Assembly (NCBI GenBank): GCA_028583605.1
Contig: CM053326.1
Coordinates: forward strand, 17,440,046 to 17,504,045
From: Dastarcus helophoroides
Taxonomy: Eukaryota > Arthropoda > Insecta > Coleoptera > Bothrideridae
Direction of reading: 5' to 3'
Length of the DNA stretch: 64,000 bases
Part shown: positions 1-12,593 of the stretch, piece after piece
Position numbering within the stretch: position 1 is the first letter of the stretch
How the letters are laid out: each line of letters opens with the position of its first letter
Position numbers and translations under genes: made by a program
The notes under the pieces: model-generated
Databases searched by the model: none
Seen by the model: only the letters and a program-made list of their open reading frames with translations
What the model was told of the DNA's origin: nothing

Positions 1-253
1 AAAAGGTCAACCCTTTTTCGAAATTTCGACTTTAATTTAGCAATTCGATCCCCCACTTCGAGTGTTTAAGTGAAAATATACAATTTTTTTAAATAATTTT
101 TGTCTCCCCAGGACCGAAATCCTGTCTACGCCTATGTATACAATATCAAAGTAAAAGGGAATTAAGGATATACAAAAAAATAATATATTTTTTTTCAGTC
201 AACAGTAAAAATAAAATAATCAAATATTCATGTTTCTGGGGACAAAGTCTTAC
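1..253 (-). other. intron of the polyprenol reductase gene
   Basis: Begins with a good donor (GTAAGA read on the minus strand at 253). AT-rich, with one 'aaatttcgac' low-complexity patch near 20-45. No further exon visible. Confidence 0.7.
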
Positions 254-2498
254 CTGATTCGCCATAACAATCGCTAAAATAGTCATCCATGTAAAATTTC
301 TCCACAGAAATACCGAAAGTGCGAGATAAAGTGTAATTTCGGTAACGATATGGGGAGAACTGAAATATTGAAATAAGTCTCCCTCGGGAATTTTGTAATC
401 ATTTGTTGTTTTTCCTAAAAATAAATTCTAACTATTGCACAGCAGCGTAATTTTTTGGCGCATACCTGTTTCCGTTTTTCTTAGTTTTCCCAAAATGTCC
501 GTGGTGACATGCTGATGATAAGTAGACCAGAAAAAAACCAGAATCGCTAATATTTCGAAAAAGTTGACGTTTAACACATCTACAGATTTGTTTTCACCTG
601 AAAGAAGTCGATTTTTGTTAAAAAAAAGCTTCCCGATTTAAATAAAAAGGTACAATAGGTAATTAAAACTGTTATAGTACCTGATTTTCCGGTAAATCCT
701 GGTAATGAACTCAGGAGAGCTACTGTGGCAATAAGGTAAAACGAACATGCAGGAATATATTGAAATATACTCATGTAGGCATTCTTACTAAATACAGACA
801 CATAATGAGAATCATAAAACCTTTGGCAGCAATGAATGGTAAATAATGTTAATGCTATAAAAGCATTTGTGGCTGAAACTAAAACCTTGTATTAACAAAC
901 ATGTCAGTTAAAAATATCTTGAATTATAGAGTAATAAACACTATTAACAATGCTCATAGGTCACAAAGTTCAAATATTTTTTTAAACATTGCAAGCATGT
1001 TTGAACAATTTTGTAAAAGCCATAAAACGTTCAATTTTTATTTTTTCCCCTTGAACGAGAACGAAATTTCGACCTCATTTGAATGTTATCCTCATATTAA
1101 GGACGATTTTTCTTTTAAAGATTTGCCGCTTTGAAAATGTTGATATTTTTCTCCTGAAATGTCGACTTTAAAAAATAGAAGGATTTTAAGTCAATCAAAT
1201 GTCAAGAAAAAAACTGAAAATTTAGAAACTGAATAACTGGAAGCTGGAAAAATTCTCAAGTTTCAACATGTAAATATATTCGGTTATTTTTATACTTTAA
1301 TAACATATTTATAGCATATTGAATAATTTACTGTGTAACAGTATTACGCGTCAAAGGTTATAAAAAACAAATAAAATGAATTAAATAGTTATGTATTAAT
1401 TCGTTAATAGCTGAAAGGTTACTTTACTGTAAACATATGTGTTAAAAAATTGATAATAAAATCTTTCTAACATTAGGTATTTTTCTGGCCTTGATAAGGC
1501 AATTGTGTTCAAAAGCACAAATAATAATTATTACAAAACATTTAAAATCTGTTATTCGTTCAAAAAAACATACTTTATCTTGATGTAAATTTCTGATTAG
1601 CAACCAATGTACACGGTTCCAAAAAGGACCATATTGTACTTTCTTTGCTAATGATATTATTAGTGGCTAGTTTTTTTTAAAGAAATTTCCCCAAATATAC
1701 AATAAGGTATAGCTTTTAGAAAATACCACCTTGATCATTTTTTTTAAAGTTCGACTTTATTTTCAAAATGATAGCATCTTATCGTCGTCGTAATAGATAA
1801 GATAACTTAAAATTATGTATTAAAGACAAAATGTGTGTCGAACATCAATTATACAGAAACAAATACCATAGTAAAATGATCAACCGAAAAAAGCGTGAAT
1901 CTTTCCTTCCTTATAATGATCAAAATTGTTAATTACACTAGATACAGAAATTAAGGATAACACTTTGAAGAGACTGTAATTTGAATACCGATCGTATAGT
2001 AAAAATAAAGAACAACAAATTAAAGCTCTATGATTTTGATTTTCTACTACCTAAATAATTTTGAATGCAAGACCTGAAACCTAGAAGCGATCAGTATTCT
2101 TCAGGTTACAACGTTTTGAAAATCACCTAAAAAATTGGAATTTTTATATCCCTTACTCTCTGTGCCTAGTGCATATTAATAATATAAAAAAACAAGAACT
2201 CACCTGTGGCTTTCCTGTTTTTTCCACAAAGCAAATCTATAAAGTTGATTATCCACTTAGGAGCCTCGCAACCAAAAAAATATATAAATATAGCAACAAT
2301 GAGACTTAAAATGGTAACGGGCACTGCTACCCTATAGAAGTGTTTAAAATAAGATTTCGGTACACTAAAACGGTTACTTTCCGCTAATCTTCCGTACACT
2401 ATAAACCCCCTGAAGTACTTTGAAAGTCCCGGGGCAAGATCACTACCAAGAATAACAATTATACTTGATATAATGTTAAAAATCGCCACTAGATTCAT
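254..2498 (-). CDS. SRD5A3: polyprenol reductase (SRD5A3 family), 3' end cut by window edge
   Basis: Reduces the alpha-isoprene unit of polyprenol to give dolichol for N-glycosylation, in the ER membrane. Exons by splice site and phase: 2498-2204, 872-681, 597-466, 414-254. Junction phases are 1, 1, 1 and 0, all consistent. The deduced 258 or so residues follow the family: a hydrophobic N-terminus, 'VPKSYFKHFY' (family VPKRYFSHFY), 'YVSVFS', 'FWSTYHQH' with the conserved W/H region, 'LGKLRK', 'GDLFQYFSSPH' (family GDWFEYVSSPN), and 'WMTILAIVMANQ'. The last exon (family end '...YPKHRKAFLPF') is not in the first 253 bases and should lie to the left. The start at 2498 is chosen because a stop lies just upstream in frame and the residue spacing to YGR...VPK fits the family. 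No disabling change seen. Membrane-spanning segments are evident throughout. Family identity is established knowledge; exon ends are read from the sequence. Confidence 0.9.
873..2203 (-). other. first intron of the polyprenol reductase gene
   Basis: Bounded by GTGAGT donor and TTTCAG acceptor on the minus strand. AT-rich; the only open frame (901-1134 +) is low-complexity with no family resemblance. Nothing else recognised. Confidence 0.7.
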
Positions 2499-3660
2499 GG
2501 TAATAAAAATCTGCGAACATTCACCGTTCTGTCATAATAAGCAAATAAGTTTTTTTCGTCCAAGATCAACTGCTTATTTTGGTTTTTAAATGTATGTATG
2601 AAATATTTTGTTAATGGATAAATGAACCTTGACATATATGGTACCACATGTTTAACTTCCACCTCTACTTTTTTTATCACAGTGTTTGTATGCAAGTGAT
2701 AGTGGGATCGATCATTACTCCTTGTTTATTACACGTAATACGTTGTTTATTTCCTTATCGATGCCGACTTCATTATTTGAATTAATACAAAAATTATTAA
2801 AATAACCTTATGTTGTGAAGTTTGAAATCAATTACATTGTGCAGTCTTCCAAAATTATTCCAAAATTGCCACTGAACATACATATAGATAGAATACGTCT
2901 AACTTTTTTATTAATTTAAAGTAGACATCAAACGGTTTGTAAAATCAAATTTCAGCAATGAAGTTGTATAATTGAGATGTATTAATTCGGTAACATGTAG
3001 GTGTAAAATAACATCCTCAATAATTGGATTAGCCAATAAAATTTTCATGTTCCACAATTTTAAGGACGGCGCTCTGGTACTCTTAAAACGTCGAAATTCT
3101 TCGCTTCTCATTTTACAAACTACGTCAATACTATCGCTTAGAATGCAATAAAATTTGGTAATAATGTTTAGAAATGTTGGGGAATTCGAGCTTTGGAAAC
3201 AGATTTTTGATTTTTTTTCTTAGTATTCCCACAAATGGGCGTACAATTTGTCTCTTGTTTGCCTGTTTTCAGAAGCGAATATCTTGGAAAATTAAACGGA
3301 ATTTGAAAAAAGTGCTTCCAAAGCGCGAATTCGAAATCCTTGCTTCATAAGTTCTCCAAATTTGAAAACCTTCGTAAAATGGGAGAGCGGTGTTTGACAT
3401 AAAAATTGCGCTTAGATTTCGGTTGACCTCATTCCAATCAGGCACGGAGACGGACGTGATGCGGAGCAGAGAAATTTTTGCCCCTTCCCCAATACCTCAT
3501 CAACGAACGAAGTACACCAATACCTCGCTTTGCGTCGTTTCGTTTTGCATTTTTTCGAAGTTGCGTCGCTGCTTAATTGGTACTAATTTTCACTGTGCGT
3601 CGTTAGATTTTCGAGGTTGCGTTGTTTTGGGTTCGAGTCTTTAATTTTTCTTTTGAAATT
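2499..3660. other. upstream region of SRD5A3 and leader of the Tigger relic
   Basis: No supported gene. From about 3430 to 3640 the sequence repeats variants of 'tgcgtcgtt' and 'cctcg' and becomes richer in CpG. This is probably the 5' untranslated part of the Tigger relic that follows. No clear terminal inverted repeat was found. Confidence 0.4.
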
Positions 3661-4021
3661 TTTTGAAATTTTCTTTTTTTTTCTAAAAGATGGCACCACT
3701 TTTGTTTCTAATTGCGCCATGCCATCAAAACTCGGGGATTCCCTTTCTAACCGAAAATCAACGCAATTTTAATACAGTTCACTTTGTTTTGCTAATTTTA
3801 GAGTTCAGTTTCAATTATGTAGTGTGTTGTGCTTTTTGTAACGTTTCAATTAGTGTGTTGTGCTTTTTTTAAAAGAGAATAATAAATTTTTATAAATTTT
3901 TACGGGTTGTTTCTGGTTACAAAAAAGGTAAATATTTTTCCAATTTATTTATTGGCAATCATTTATATTTTTTTTACATACACTTGTAATTTTCTTAGCC
4001 AAATGAGCAGAATTACCAAAA

Positions 4022-5697
4022 ATGAAAAAAAAAACTATCAGCTTGGAGGCAAAATTAGATATTCTGCGACGATTTGATAAGGGAGAGAAGGCTGTGGAGA
4101 TAGCAAAGGCTGTTGGTCTGGCTGCAACAACTGTCAGAACTATTAGAAATCGAGATGGGGATAAAATAAGAGAGGCTGCAAAATCTGCAACATCATTAGA
4201 TGCTAAAACGATGACCCGTACAAGGAGTCCTTGCTTTCTATTTGTATTGAAAATCAAGTTGCCCAGAGAATACCATTAAGTAAAATGGTAATTCAGACGA
4301 AAGCAAAAAGCTTATTTGATGACATAAATAGTAAAGCAGTATCCAACGATAATGCTACTGGTAGTAATAAAGACAAGAATAAAACATTTGAAGCTAGTTA
4401 GGGCTGGTTTGAGAGATTCAAGGTTCGAGCAAATCTGCACAGCATTGCTCTTAAAGGCGAAGCAGCTAGCGCTGATTTAACTGCTGCAGAACGCTACCCG
4501 ACAGAGTTAAAAGCATTAATTCATGAAGGTGGCTATAATCCGAAACAAGTCTTTAATGTTGAGGAGACTGGGTTATTTTGGAAACATCTACCTAACAGAA
4601 CTTTCATATCTAAAACAGAGAAATCTGCGCCAGGATTTAAAGCTAGCAAGGATAGACTGACTCTTCTTCTTGGTGGTAATGCAGATGGTGATTTCAAATT
4701 TAAACCATTTCTCATTTATCAATCAGAAAATCCAAGAGCTATGAGAGGTTGTTCAAAGAATCTGCTTTCTGTCCACTGGCGAACAAACAAAAAAGCATGG
4801 ATGACAACATCGTTATTTCAAAACTGGGTTTCAACTTGTGCTATTCCAGAAATTAAAGCTTATTGCAACAAGGAAAACTTAAACTTCAAGGGTTTGGTCC
4901 TAGTAGACAATGCTCTTAGCCGCCCAGTTTATGTTGATGAGTTGTCAGAAAACTTGAAATTTGTATTTTTGCCGCCTAATACGACACCAGTTATTTAGCC
5001 GATGGATCAGGGAGTAATATCGACTTTTAAAAGTTATTACTTTCGACGAACATTTAAACTTCTTTTAAGTGAGACTAATGGACAAGATAAGCCTACCATG
5101 CTAGAGTTTTGGAAAAAGTTCAACATTATGAAAGCCATAGAAATTATTTCCGATTCGTGGGAGGAGATTAAACCATCTTGCATGAATGGTGTTTGGCGCA
5201 AAATATGGACTGAATGTGTTCACCGAATAAGCGCTGCAGAAGTCAGGGGTACACCAGCTGTTCGTCATGAAATTTCTAATTTAGCTAGATAGTCTAATTT
5301 TGAAGGTATGGAAGAGACTGACATAAATGAATTGCTAACCTCGCACAACCAAAAATTCTCTAATGAAGAACTATTGCAACTGGAATTGCAATTTGCTAAT
5401 GAAAAAGATGACAGTGACCGTTCAATAGAAATCTTCGAAGAACAAAATTTAACCTCCAAACAAATTTCCAAAACGATGTGTTTGATTGACGAAGCTATGG
5501 AGATTTTTTTAAAAAACGATCCTGACAGCGGAAGGAGTTTTAAAGTGTCCCAGGTGGTAGCTACGAATATCAATAGCTACAAGGATATTTATTTTACGTT
5601 GAAAAAAAAAGGTGTTCAGCAAACATTGGACCAATTTTGGGTGAAAGAAAGCCGACTTACGACAACAGCCACTATAGACTCATCAGACAGTGATTAA
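4022..5697 (+). pseudogene. decayed Tigger/pogo-type DDE transposase (Tc1/mariner superfamily)
   Basis: N-terminal psq-like helix-turn-helix from 4022 ('SLEAKLDILRRFDKGEK', 'VGLAATTVRTI'), then a CENP-B-type second HTH ('GWFERFK'), then the DDE domain with 'VFNVEETGLFWK', 'LVLVDNALSRP', 'PPNTTPVI' and 'PMDQGVI', and an acidic C-terminal tail ending at 5697. Broken by one frameshift near 4215-4230 and in-frame TAG at 4399, 4996 and 5290. The first catalytic position, normally Asp in the ADETGLFWK motif, reads Glu (VEETG); the second and third Asp are present. About 520 codons, close to an intact family member, so the copy is nearly full length but dead. No inverted terminal repeats could be paired. 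Could also be seen as a domesticated gene remnant, but the stops argue against that. Confidence 0.88.
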
Positions 5698-5879
5698 TTT
5701 TAATTTTGTTTTTCATAAATTAATTGAATAGTTTATTCTGTTTTAATTGAATACGTTTTTTTTTGTTTTTTGTATGTATGTAATAAAATTTACGAAATAA
5801 TAATAACGAAATTATTTTTTACATAATTAATTAATTAATAGGTATTTATATGCAGATATTTAGTTCTTACCTTGACGAT

Positions 5880-8800
5880 ACGAGAAAATGCTTGGGAAAA
5901 TAAAATTTTCATCTCTTTGAAAATTTTAAATTTTGGCTTTTTTTAAAATTTCGACAGTTTTTTTAAAATCTACTTTTTTTGAAATTCTCAACTTTTTTCA
6001 CAATTTCGACATCTTGAAACTTTGGACTGTTTTTGAAAATTACGAATTTTTTTGCGGAATATGATTTAAATGATAATTTCGACTTTTCCTTATTTAATTT
6101 TGAAAATTTTGACTACTCGCTAAATATTTCGACTTTTCCTGAGAATTCCTATTTTCTGATACATATTTTCAATTTTTTTCCAAAATCTGCCTTTTTTCTT
6201 GAAGAACTTGACATTTTTAATTTTTTCTTTTTTAATGATTTCGACTTGAACATTTTAAAATTTCCATTTATTTCAAATTCTCTTTTTAAAAAACAAAACT
6301 TTGACTTAATTAGAAAATTGCAACCATTTCAAAATTTTCCCTTTTTCAAAAATAATGCTATTTTTGGAACTTCCTAATTTTTCAAAATTTCAACTTTATC
6401 AGGAAATTTTTATTTTGTTGTAGATCTCGACTTCCTTTAAAAAATTATGCTTTTGTTTGACAATTTCGACATTTTAAAAAGGTGAACAAACGAATAATTC
6501 CGATCAGATTAACATTTTCAAAAATTCGAATTGTTAGAAAAAAAGTCGAAATTATTAGAAAACCAAAGTGTAAAAAAATGGCAACATTCGAACAGGCACG
6601 AATTAAAAGAAAAAAGTAAAAATTTTGTAATTTTGTGGAAATTTAGAAAAAAATTGTCTCAAAGTCAAATTTTTCGAAAAAAGTTTAATTTTGAGAGTAA
6701 AGCCGAAGTGCCAACAAAGAAGAATTTTCAAAGAAAATTCGTAATTTCGAGAAAAGACTGTGCTTCTATCTTTGTAGAGAAGTATATGTTAATTTTAAAG
6801 GAATTAACAGGAAACAAAAAGGGTAAAAGGAAGCATTTTTAAGTCACCTATTTCTTACTATGTACTTTACCTGCTTAGAGAACTGAAAGAAGAAATACGT
6901 GTCAAAGTATTTTTTTACAAGTTTGCAATTCGCTAGCCCAATTTGAAGCTTTTCTCTCGAAATTTTGAATTTAAAGTTTAAACTATTCGAATTTTCCTAG
7001 AGATTTTGAAATTTCATGGAAAACGTCGACAAGAATATCGAATATTTCAATTTAAAATCAAAGTTTTGGGACAAATGGGAACTTGAGAACTTCCTTACAT
7101 AAATCACATTTTTTAAAAATTTGTTGCTATTTTTCAAAAATTTCAGTTCAAATATAAAATCGTTTTTTTTTTCATAATAATAATAATAAAGTGCAATTCT
7201 AAAGAGAACAGTTAGAATTTTTTTAAATATTTTGGCTCTTTCCAAATTTCCAATTTAAATCTGAAATTGTTTTTCTAATTTGAAATTGCAATTCTAGAAA
7301 GAAAAATTAAATTTTCATCCTTTACCTTCCAGTCAAAATAATAATAGCAAAAGAAAAACTTATTTTTTAAATTTTAAAGTAAACTAACATTTCAGGTAAA
7401 AAAATCGAAAAAGAATGATTTGGAAAAAATTCATGAAATGTCTTTTTTAATTTCAAAATTCCGTGACAAATTTTTAAATTTCTGGCATAATCTTGTTCAA
7501 AGTTTTTTCCAAAATTTTGACTTAAATCTCAAATGCCGGATCCTAAATTCGAGTGTAAGAAAATGTGGATTCTAAACTCGAGTTTAAAAAAATAAAAATT
7601 GACTTTTGTAAAATGGAAATTTTAGCAATCTTGCAGCTTTGATTTTTTTTCTAGAAATTCTATTTCAAAGCCTAAGTTTTAAGAAAATAATTTGAAATTT
7701 CCAATTTAAACTTTTTGACTTTTTTCAGAATTTATTTAAATATATCCTTTTTTAAGTTTAGGCTTTTCCCTCGTTTCTCGAAATTTTGTTTTTAAAAGTC
7801 TAAATTTTAACAAACTCTTTAAATAACATAAAATTTTGACATTTAGTCAAAAGTTTACAATTTTTCTCAATTTTGGTGGAACAGACTGTCCTTGGCTATC
7901 TTCAAAAATTGTCCCCTGAAACCAAGAAAGATTATAAAACACAACAAAGGTTGCTCTAACGCTTTTCGACAGCCAAGCTATCATCTTCAGAGAGATACTG
8001 ACTGAAACCAAGAAAAGTTAAAAAAACACAACAAAGGTTACTCTAACGCGTTTCGACACCCAAGCTATCATTTTCAGAGAGATACTGAAGATGATAGCTT
8101 GACTGTCGAAACGCGTTAGAGCAACCTTTGCTGTGTTTTTTAATCTTTCTGGGTTTCAGGGGACAATTTTTGTATTTCAATTTTTCTCAAACTCTCGACT
8201 TCATAATCTCAATATTTTGAACTTATTTCTTGGAATTTTGATTTTAGTCTCAAAATTTTGACTTTATTTTCCACATTTTGTTTCTGAAGTCGAAATTAAA
8301 AAATAGTTCTATTTTTTTGAAAAATTTAAAAAGTTTCTAAACAAAATTCCGAATTTCTTTGAGAAATTTTGACTATCTTTGTGAAATTGTAATTTTAAAA
8401 TCGAAATTTTCACTTCTTTCACAAAATTTTGGTTTTAAAGTTGAATAGTCGGATAGGTCTTAAAATATTAAAGTTAATTGTTTACTGAAATTTCGACTTA
8501 AATAACGAAATTTCAATTGTAATGCCTAAAATTTAAAAAAATTAGTAATTACAAGTGAAAACTTGAAACTCTGTAGATTTCGAAAAAGTTTCCAATATTA
8601 AAAAATGTGATAGTTTTTGAATTATTTTATAAATCTTGATATTTCACCTTTTTCCAATTTTCAAGTTTAATCCCCAAAATTAAAACTTAAGCTTTCATCT
8701 TATTCTCAAATTCCGTATTTAATTAAAAAATAAATACTTTTTTGTAACTCTGGAATAACAAAATTAGAATTATGAGTTCTGAAAAAAGTCTACAACTCTT

Positions 8801-10380
8801 TACGGACAAAATTTCGAATTTAAACTTGCGATTTTGTGAAAATAATTCAAAATTTGGATAAAATGAAAATTAGTAAATACAAAGTCGAAAATGGTCAAAA
8901 AATCTTCTAAAGGTCGATTTAGAAAGAAAAATTGGGCAATTAAGACTCAATTCCACAAATAGAAGAAAAAAAGGTTCTTTCAGGAAAATTAAAAGTTAAA
9001 TGCCTAAATACAAAATTAAAAGAAAACGAAAATTTGAGATAAAATCGATATTTATGAGTTACATCACACTAAGAAAATTGGAAAATATTTCCGAAGAAAA
9101 TATTTTTCGCGAAACTTTCGTTTTTTTTTTGTTAAAATTTCAACAATCCAAATATCAAAAAAAGGTTGAAATTTTCAAAAAATATTTGTCAATTCTGTTT
9201 TAATTGTTTAGCAAAGCGCGACAAAAAAATACAGAAACAGGTCAAAATCTCCACTTGCAAGTTTACAAACAAACATGAATACTAAACCAACTGCTATCAG
9301 CAACATGCACACAAATCGTAATTAGCTATTTACCAGACCCCCGCCTTAAAATGAAAAAATCTGAACACGATCAGATATAACCTTCATTGGGACCAGTAAT
9401 TACGATAAATAATGCATTAGTACACATATTTTGTTGAATATCGTTAAATATAATTTAAACCGAAATGTTGCCTCATAAATTTGTTGATCTATTAGATAAT
9501 CGATTAACAATTTCAAAAAAAAAATCTAAATTTAACGAAAACTCGGAATTTGTTAAAAATGTACTTTCGAATTTTCGAGTTTGAAGACTAAATAACGAAT
9601 ACGGGAAAACATTCAAAATTCGAAAATATATTTAAAATTTCATTTAAAATAAACTGAATTTTAACACGAAATTTCGAATAGAAAACAATATTTTGAGTTT
9701 TACTTTGAGGTTAAAACGTTAACATTTCTAGAAAAAGCATAAATTTTGATGAAGTCGACATTTAAATTTAACCTCTCGAAACAAACCTTAATTTATAAAA
9801 AAAATCTTAAAATTTCTAGCTTATTCTTGAATTTGATTTATAAATTTTGAGTTTTTAGGAACATTTTAACTTTATTTTTTCTCAAAATTTCAACAACCTA
9901 GAACCTTCTCAAAGCCGAAGTTTTGGGAGTTTTTGTTTGTAAAATAATTCTTATTTTGATTCGGAATTTGCATTAGACTTTTTGCCTATAATAAATAAAT
10001 AAAAACTTAAAATTTGATTTCACAATTTTTAGAAAACAGTAAAAATTTCGAAAAATAAATTTCCCTGAAATCCTTAAAGTTAAAGTCGCGAAATTTAGCC
10101 TATAGATCTCTCTAAATGTTTCTGAAAATTTCGAATTAAAACACTAAATTAAAAACTTCAATACCAAATTAGGAATTTTGAAAAAAGTCAAATTGAAAAG
10201 AAAAACTTAAAATTTAAACAAAAAATATCCCAAATCCTAAATTCTGACTATTAAACTTGAGAATTCGAGTGTTTTTCTCTCTCTTTGAGCGGAAACGATA
10301 ACATTTTGAAAATATTCAAAATATGTTCAAGATATTTCAGTACGACAAGCGTTTGAAATTTTGAATCTGATAAACAATTT
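5880..10380. repeat. degenerate AT-rich repeat block with 'aaaatttcgac' core
   Basis: Some 4.5 kb made largely of runs such as 'ttttgaaaatttcgactt' or its complement. T-rich on the + strand from about 5930 to 6480, then mostly A-rich, with several later switches. Open frames here (e.g. 6033-6377, 6531-6842) only reflect the low complexity (F/N/K/I-rich). Similar sequence recurs at 33.6-34.0, 51.2-53.7, 57.6-58.4 and 60.8-61.2 kb. At 51-53.8 kb it forms the body of a hAT-like element; hAT ends were not found here. Confidence 0.7.
7872..8186. mobile_element. MITE copy A (long palindromic, 'GTCCCCTGAAACC' family)
   Basis: Left arm runs from 'ttggtggaacagactg' through 'gtcccctgaaacc', 'gctctaacg' and 'ccaagctatcatcttcag'. 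The arm is then partly duplicated in direct orientation and finally returned in inverted orientation ('gatgatagcttg', 'cgaaacgcgttagagc', 'tttcaggggac'). Sits inside the low-complexity block. Same family as copies at 12445, 26081 and 62975. Confidence 0.8.
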
Positions 10381-12444
10381 ATTAAAACTATCTGCATAAG
10401 TACGTATGCACTGAATACGGATTTTGCCAAAGCTGATCGTCATTGCTCTGCTAGGCAATATTTAGGATTTCGCCATGGATATTTTTGGAAATGTCAGAAT
10501 TGTGACATGGCATCAAAGACACCAAAAAAGGGACAAAAGGTGAGTGAATTATTTAATTTTCAATTTAAATCGAAAAATGAATTTTGTTAAAGCACCATCG
10601 AAACCGCAGATGCTGCTACTTCTGACGTTGGATTAGCAGAAGAAGTAGTGGATGTTCCAACCCACGTAAGACTGTTGTATTGTAGAGGGCTTTTAAAATA
10701 TGGTACATTATTATTCTGTTGTGTTCCATTATTAATTGCAGTCATTTTGTTTGGGATCTGTAACAGCCTTACACTTTTTCTGCTTTTTGAAGTGAAAACT
10801 TCTTAGACGCGCAGATCGATTTTTCACAATCTTATGGTTTCGCATCACCATCGCGCTAACATCCCGTTACCAACATACTCGAATGTAAACAATATATGTA
10901 CAATAATCTCTAAACAAACTATTGATTTAATAAACCGACGAAATGTGAAATTAAAGAACACACCCGCGGTTTAATTGTCATCCATTCATTAAAAAAAGAA
11001 GTAATTATCCTTGTCCATGTTATTTAATTCCTTAAATAAATAAAGTATTGGAAAAAAGGGTTAAAAACAAAATGAGCGCAATGAATTACGGTGCTAATAA
11101 GAAATCATCGTACCGGACTAAAACTTATTCAATTTTTTTCAAAAACCATTATTCCCAGTCAGTGACCTGATTGTTCGCACCGAATATAAAAACGAAGAAT
11201 TCGTTAAAATTTCGGATCGCATACCAGTGACAGACGATCCTACTATTCCAGCACACGTCGAATTTAGTTTTAACTGCAACATACTTTCCCATGACGACCT
11301 TGACGCCCTTATTCATCCCCAATGATCTGTAAATATCTCTCTCCATCCCTGAAACCCCATTGTTTGTTACTAGTCAAGTGCAACATGTAAACCAGCACGG
11401 CGCCGTACGACATAAGGGGACTCAAGAAAGTGAATGACTTTTTTAATCATATCTTTACCCAGAACCTGGATTGTTGAGGTCCTTTTACTCCTCACTATTT
11501 CATATCTAATGTCTCGTTTTTATTTAAGTAATTGTTATTTTTTTCTTGCTATAATATCTTGTGTAGGATCTTTACAAGTTAAACACGGTACTATTTGTTA
11601 CGATATCAAAATCGAATTTTTTTCAATTAGTGTATTTCAAGTGGTAGGGGAAGCCGATTCATGCATCACCCAGCAATTGGAAGAAGCTATACCGTTGTCC
11701 AAAGAGACTCATATGCTCTGTCGATAGCGCCGTCAGTTTATACAAAGCGTTTACCGGAAACTAAGTTGAAAAAGCTGATTCTGCGAAGAAAAGTAAAAAA
11801 AAACGGTAAACAGGATGACAAATCCGACAAAAAAGATAAAGGGAAGGGAAAGAGCAAAGACACACCATAGTCTTCCAAAAAAGATGGCATATCCGATGCG
11901 TTGCATCTAAAAGAGTTGGTCCTGGGACTCTGCGTTTTGGATTTTCTTCCGTTTTTCTACGGTAAAATTTAATTAACGTAGATTTAATTATCAAAGGAGC
12001 TAAAAAATCATCTTGCGTAATCACCATGGATACATGTGATGTTTGTCCATACCGTGGATGTTCATCCTCAAGGTATCCATTCTTCGAATCAATAAAATTA
12101 GGTGACCAACTGGATGAATATTAACCTTACCTTCCTCGAGGACTTTCAAATCCAAAACCATTTATATTTTAGATGACAAAAGTTTTCTCCCAAACCATGG
12201 AATATTCGTCCAGCTTTTAAGTATGCTGACGAGCGAATGCAAAGCTTCAAAACTTTGCCTCGCATGTCTGTGAACGCTTTCATCGACAAACCGATTCATT
12301 TCGAAGGCAAATTGGTCATCATGAATTTTACGGTAGAGTTGATTTTTAATATGGTCGCGCTGATCGAGCTACAGAAAACGTCCAAAATGGCCGCTAGGCT
12401 GCCGTTACAGAATTCCGTGAGTTTAGGCGCTAAACAAACTGTAC

Positions 12445-12593
12445 TTGTCCCCTGAAACCAAGAAAGATAAAAAACAAAACAATGGTTGCTCTAACGTGTT
12501 TCGATAGCCAAGCTATCATCTTCAGAGAGATAGTTGTTGTTGTGTTTTTTAATCTTTCTTGATTTTAGAGACCAAGGACCAATCCATTCCACA
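12445..12593. mobile_element. MITE copy B, short, in a CFAP70 intron
   Basis: 'ttgtcccctgaaacc' at the left, 'agctatcatcttcagagaga' in the centre, and 'accaaggaccaatccattcc' at the right. About 150 bp; most of one arm is deleted. Lies between the donor at 12423 (GTGAGT) and the acceptor before 12628. Confidence 0.75.

Noticed and set aside
2495..2695. Minus-strand open frame upstream of SRD5A3 as its N-terminus
   Set aside because: It is in another frame and stops at the SRD5A3 start; family proteins begin with a hydrophobic segment as at 2498.
6033..9203. Several open frames in the low-complexity block
   Set aside because: Phe/Asn/Lys-rich translation of simple repeat, not coding.
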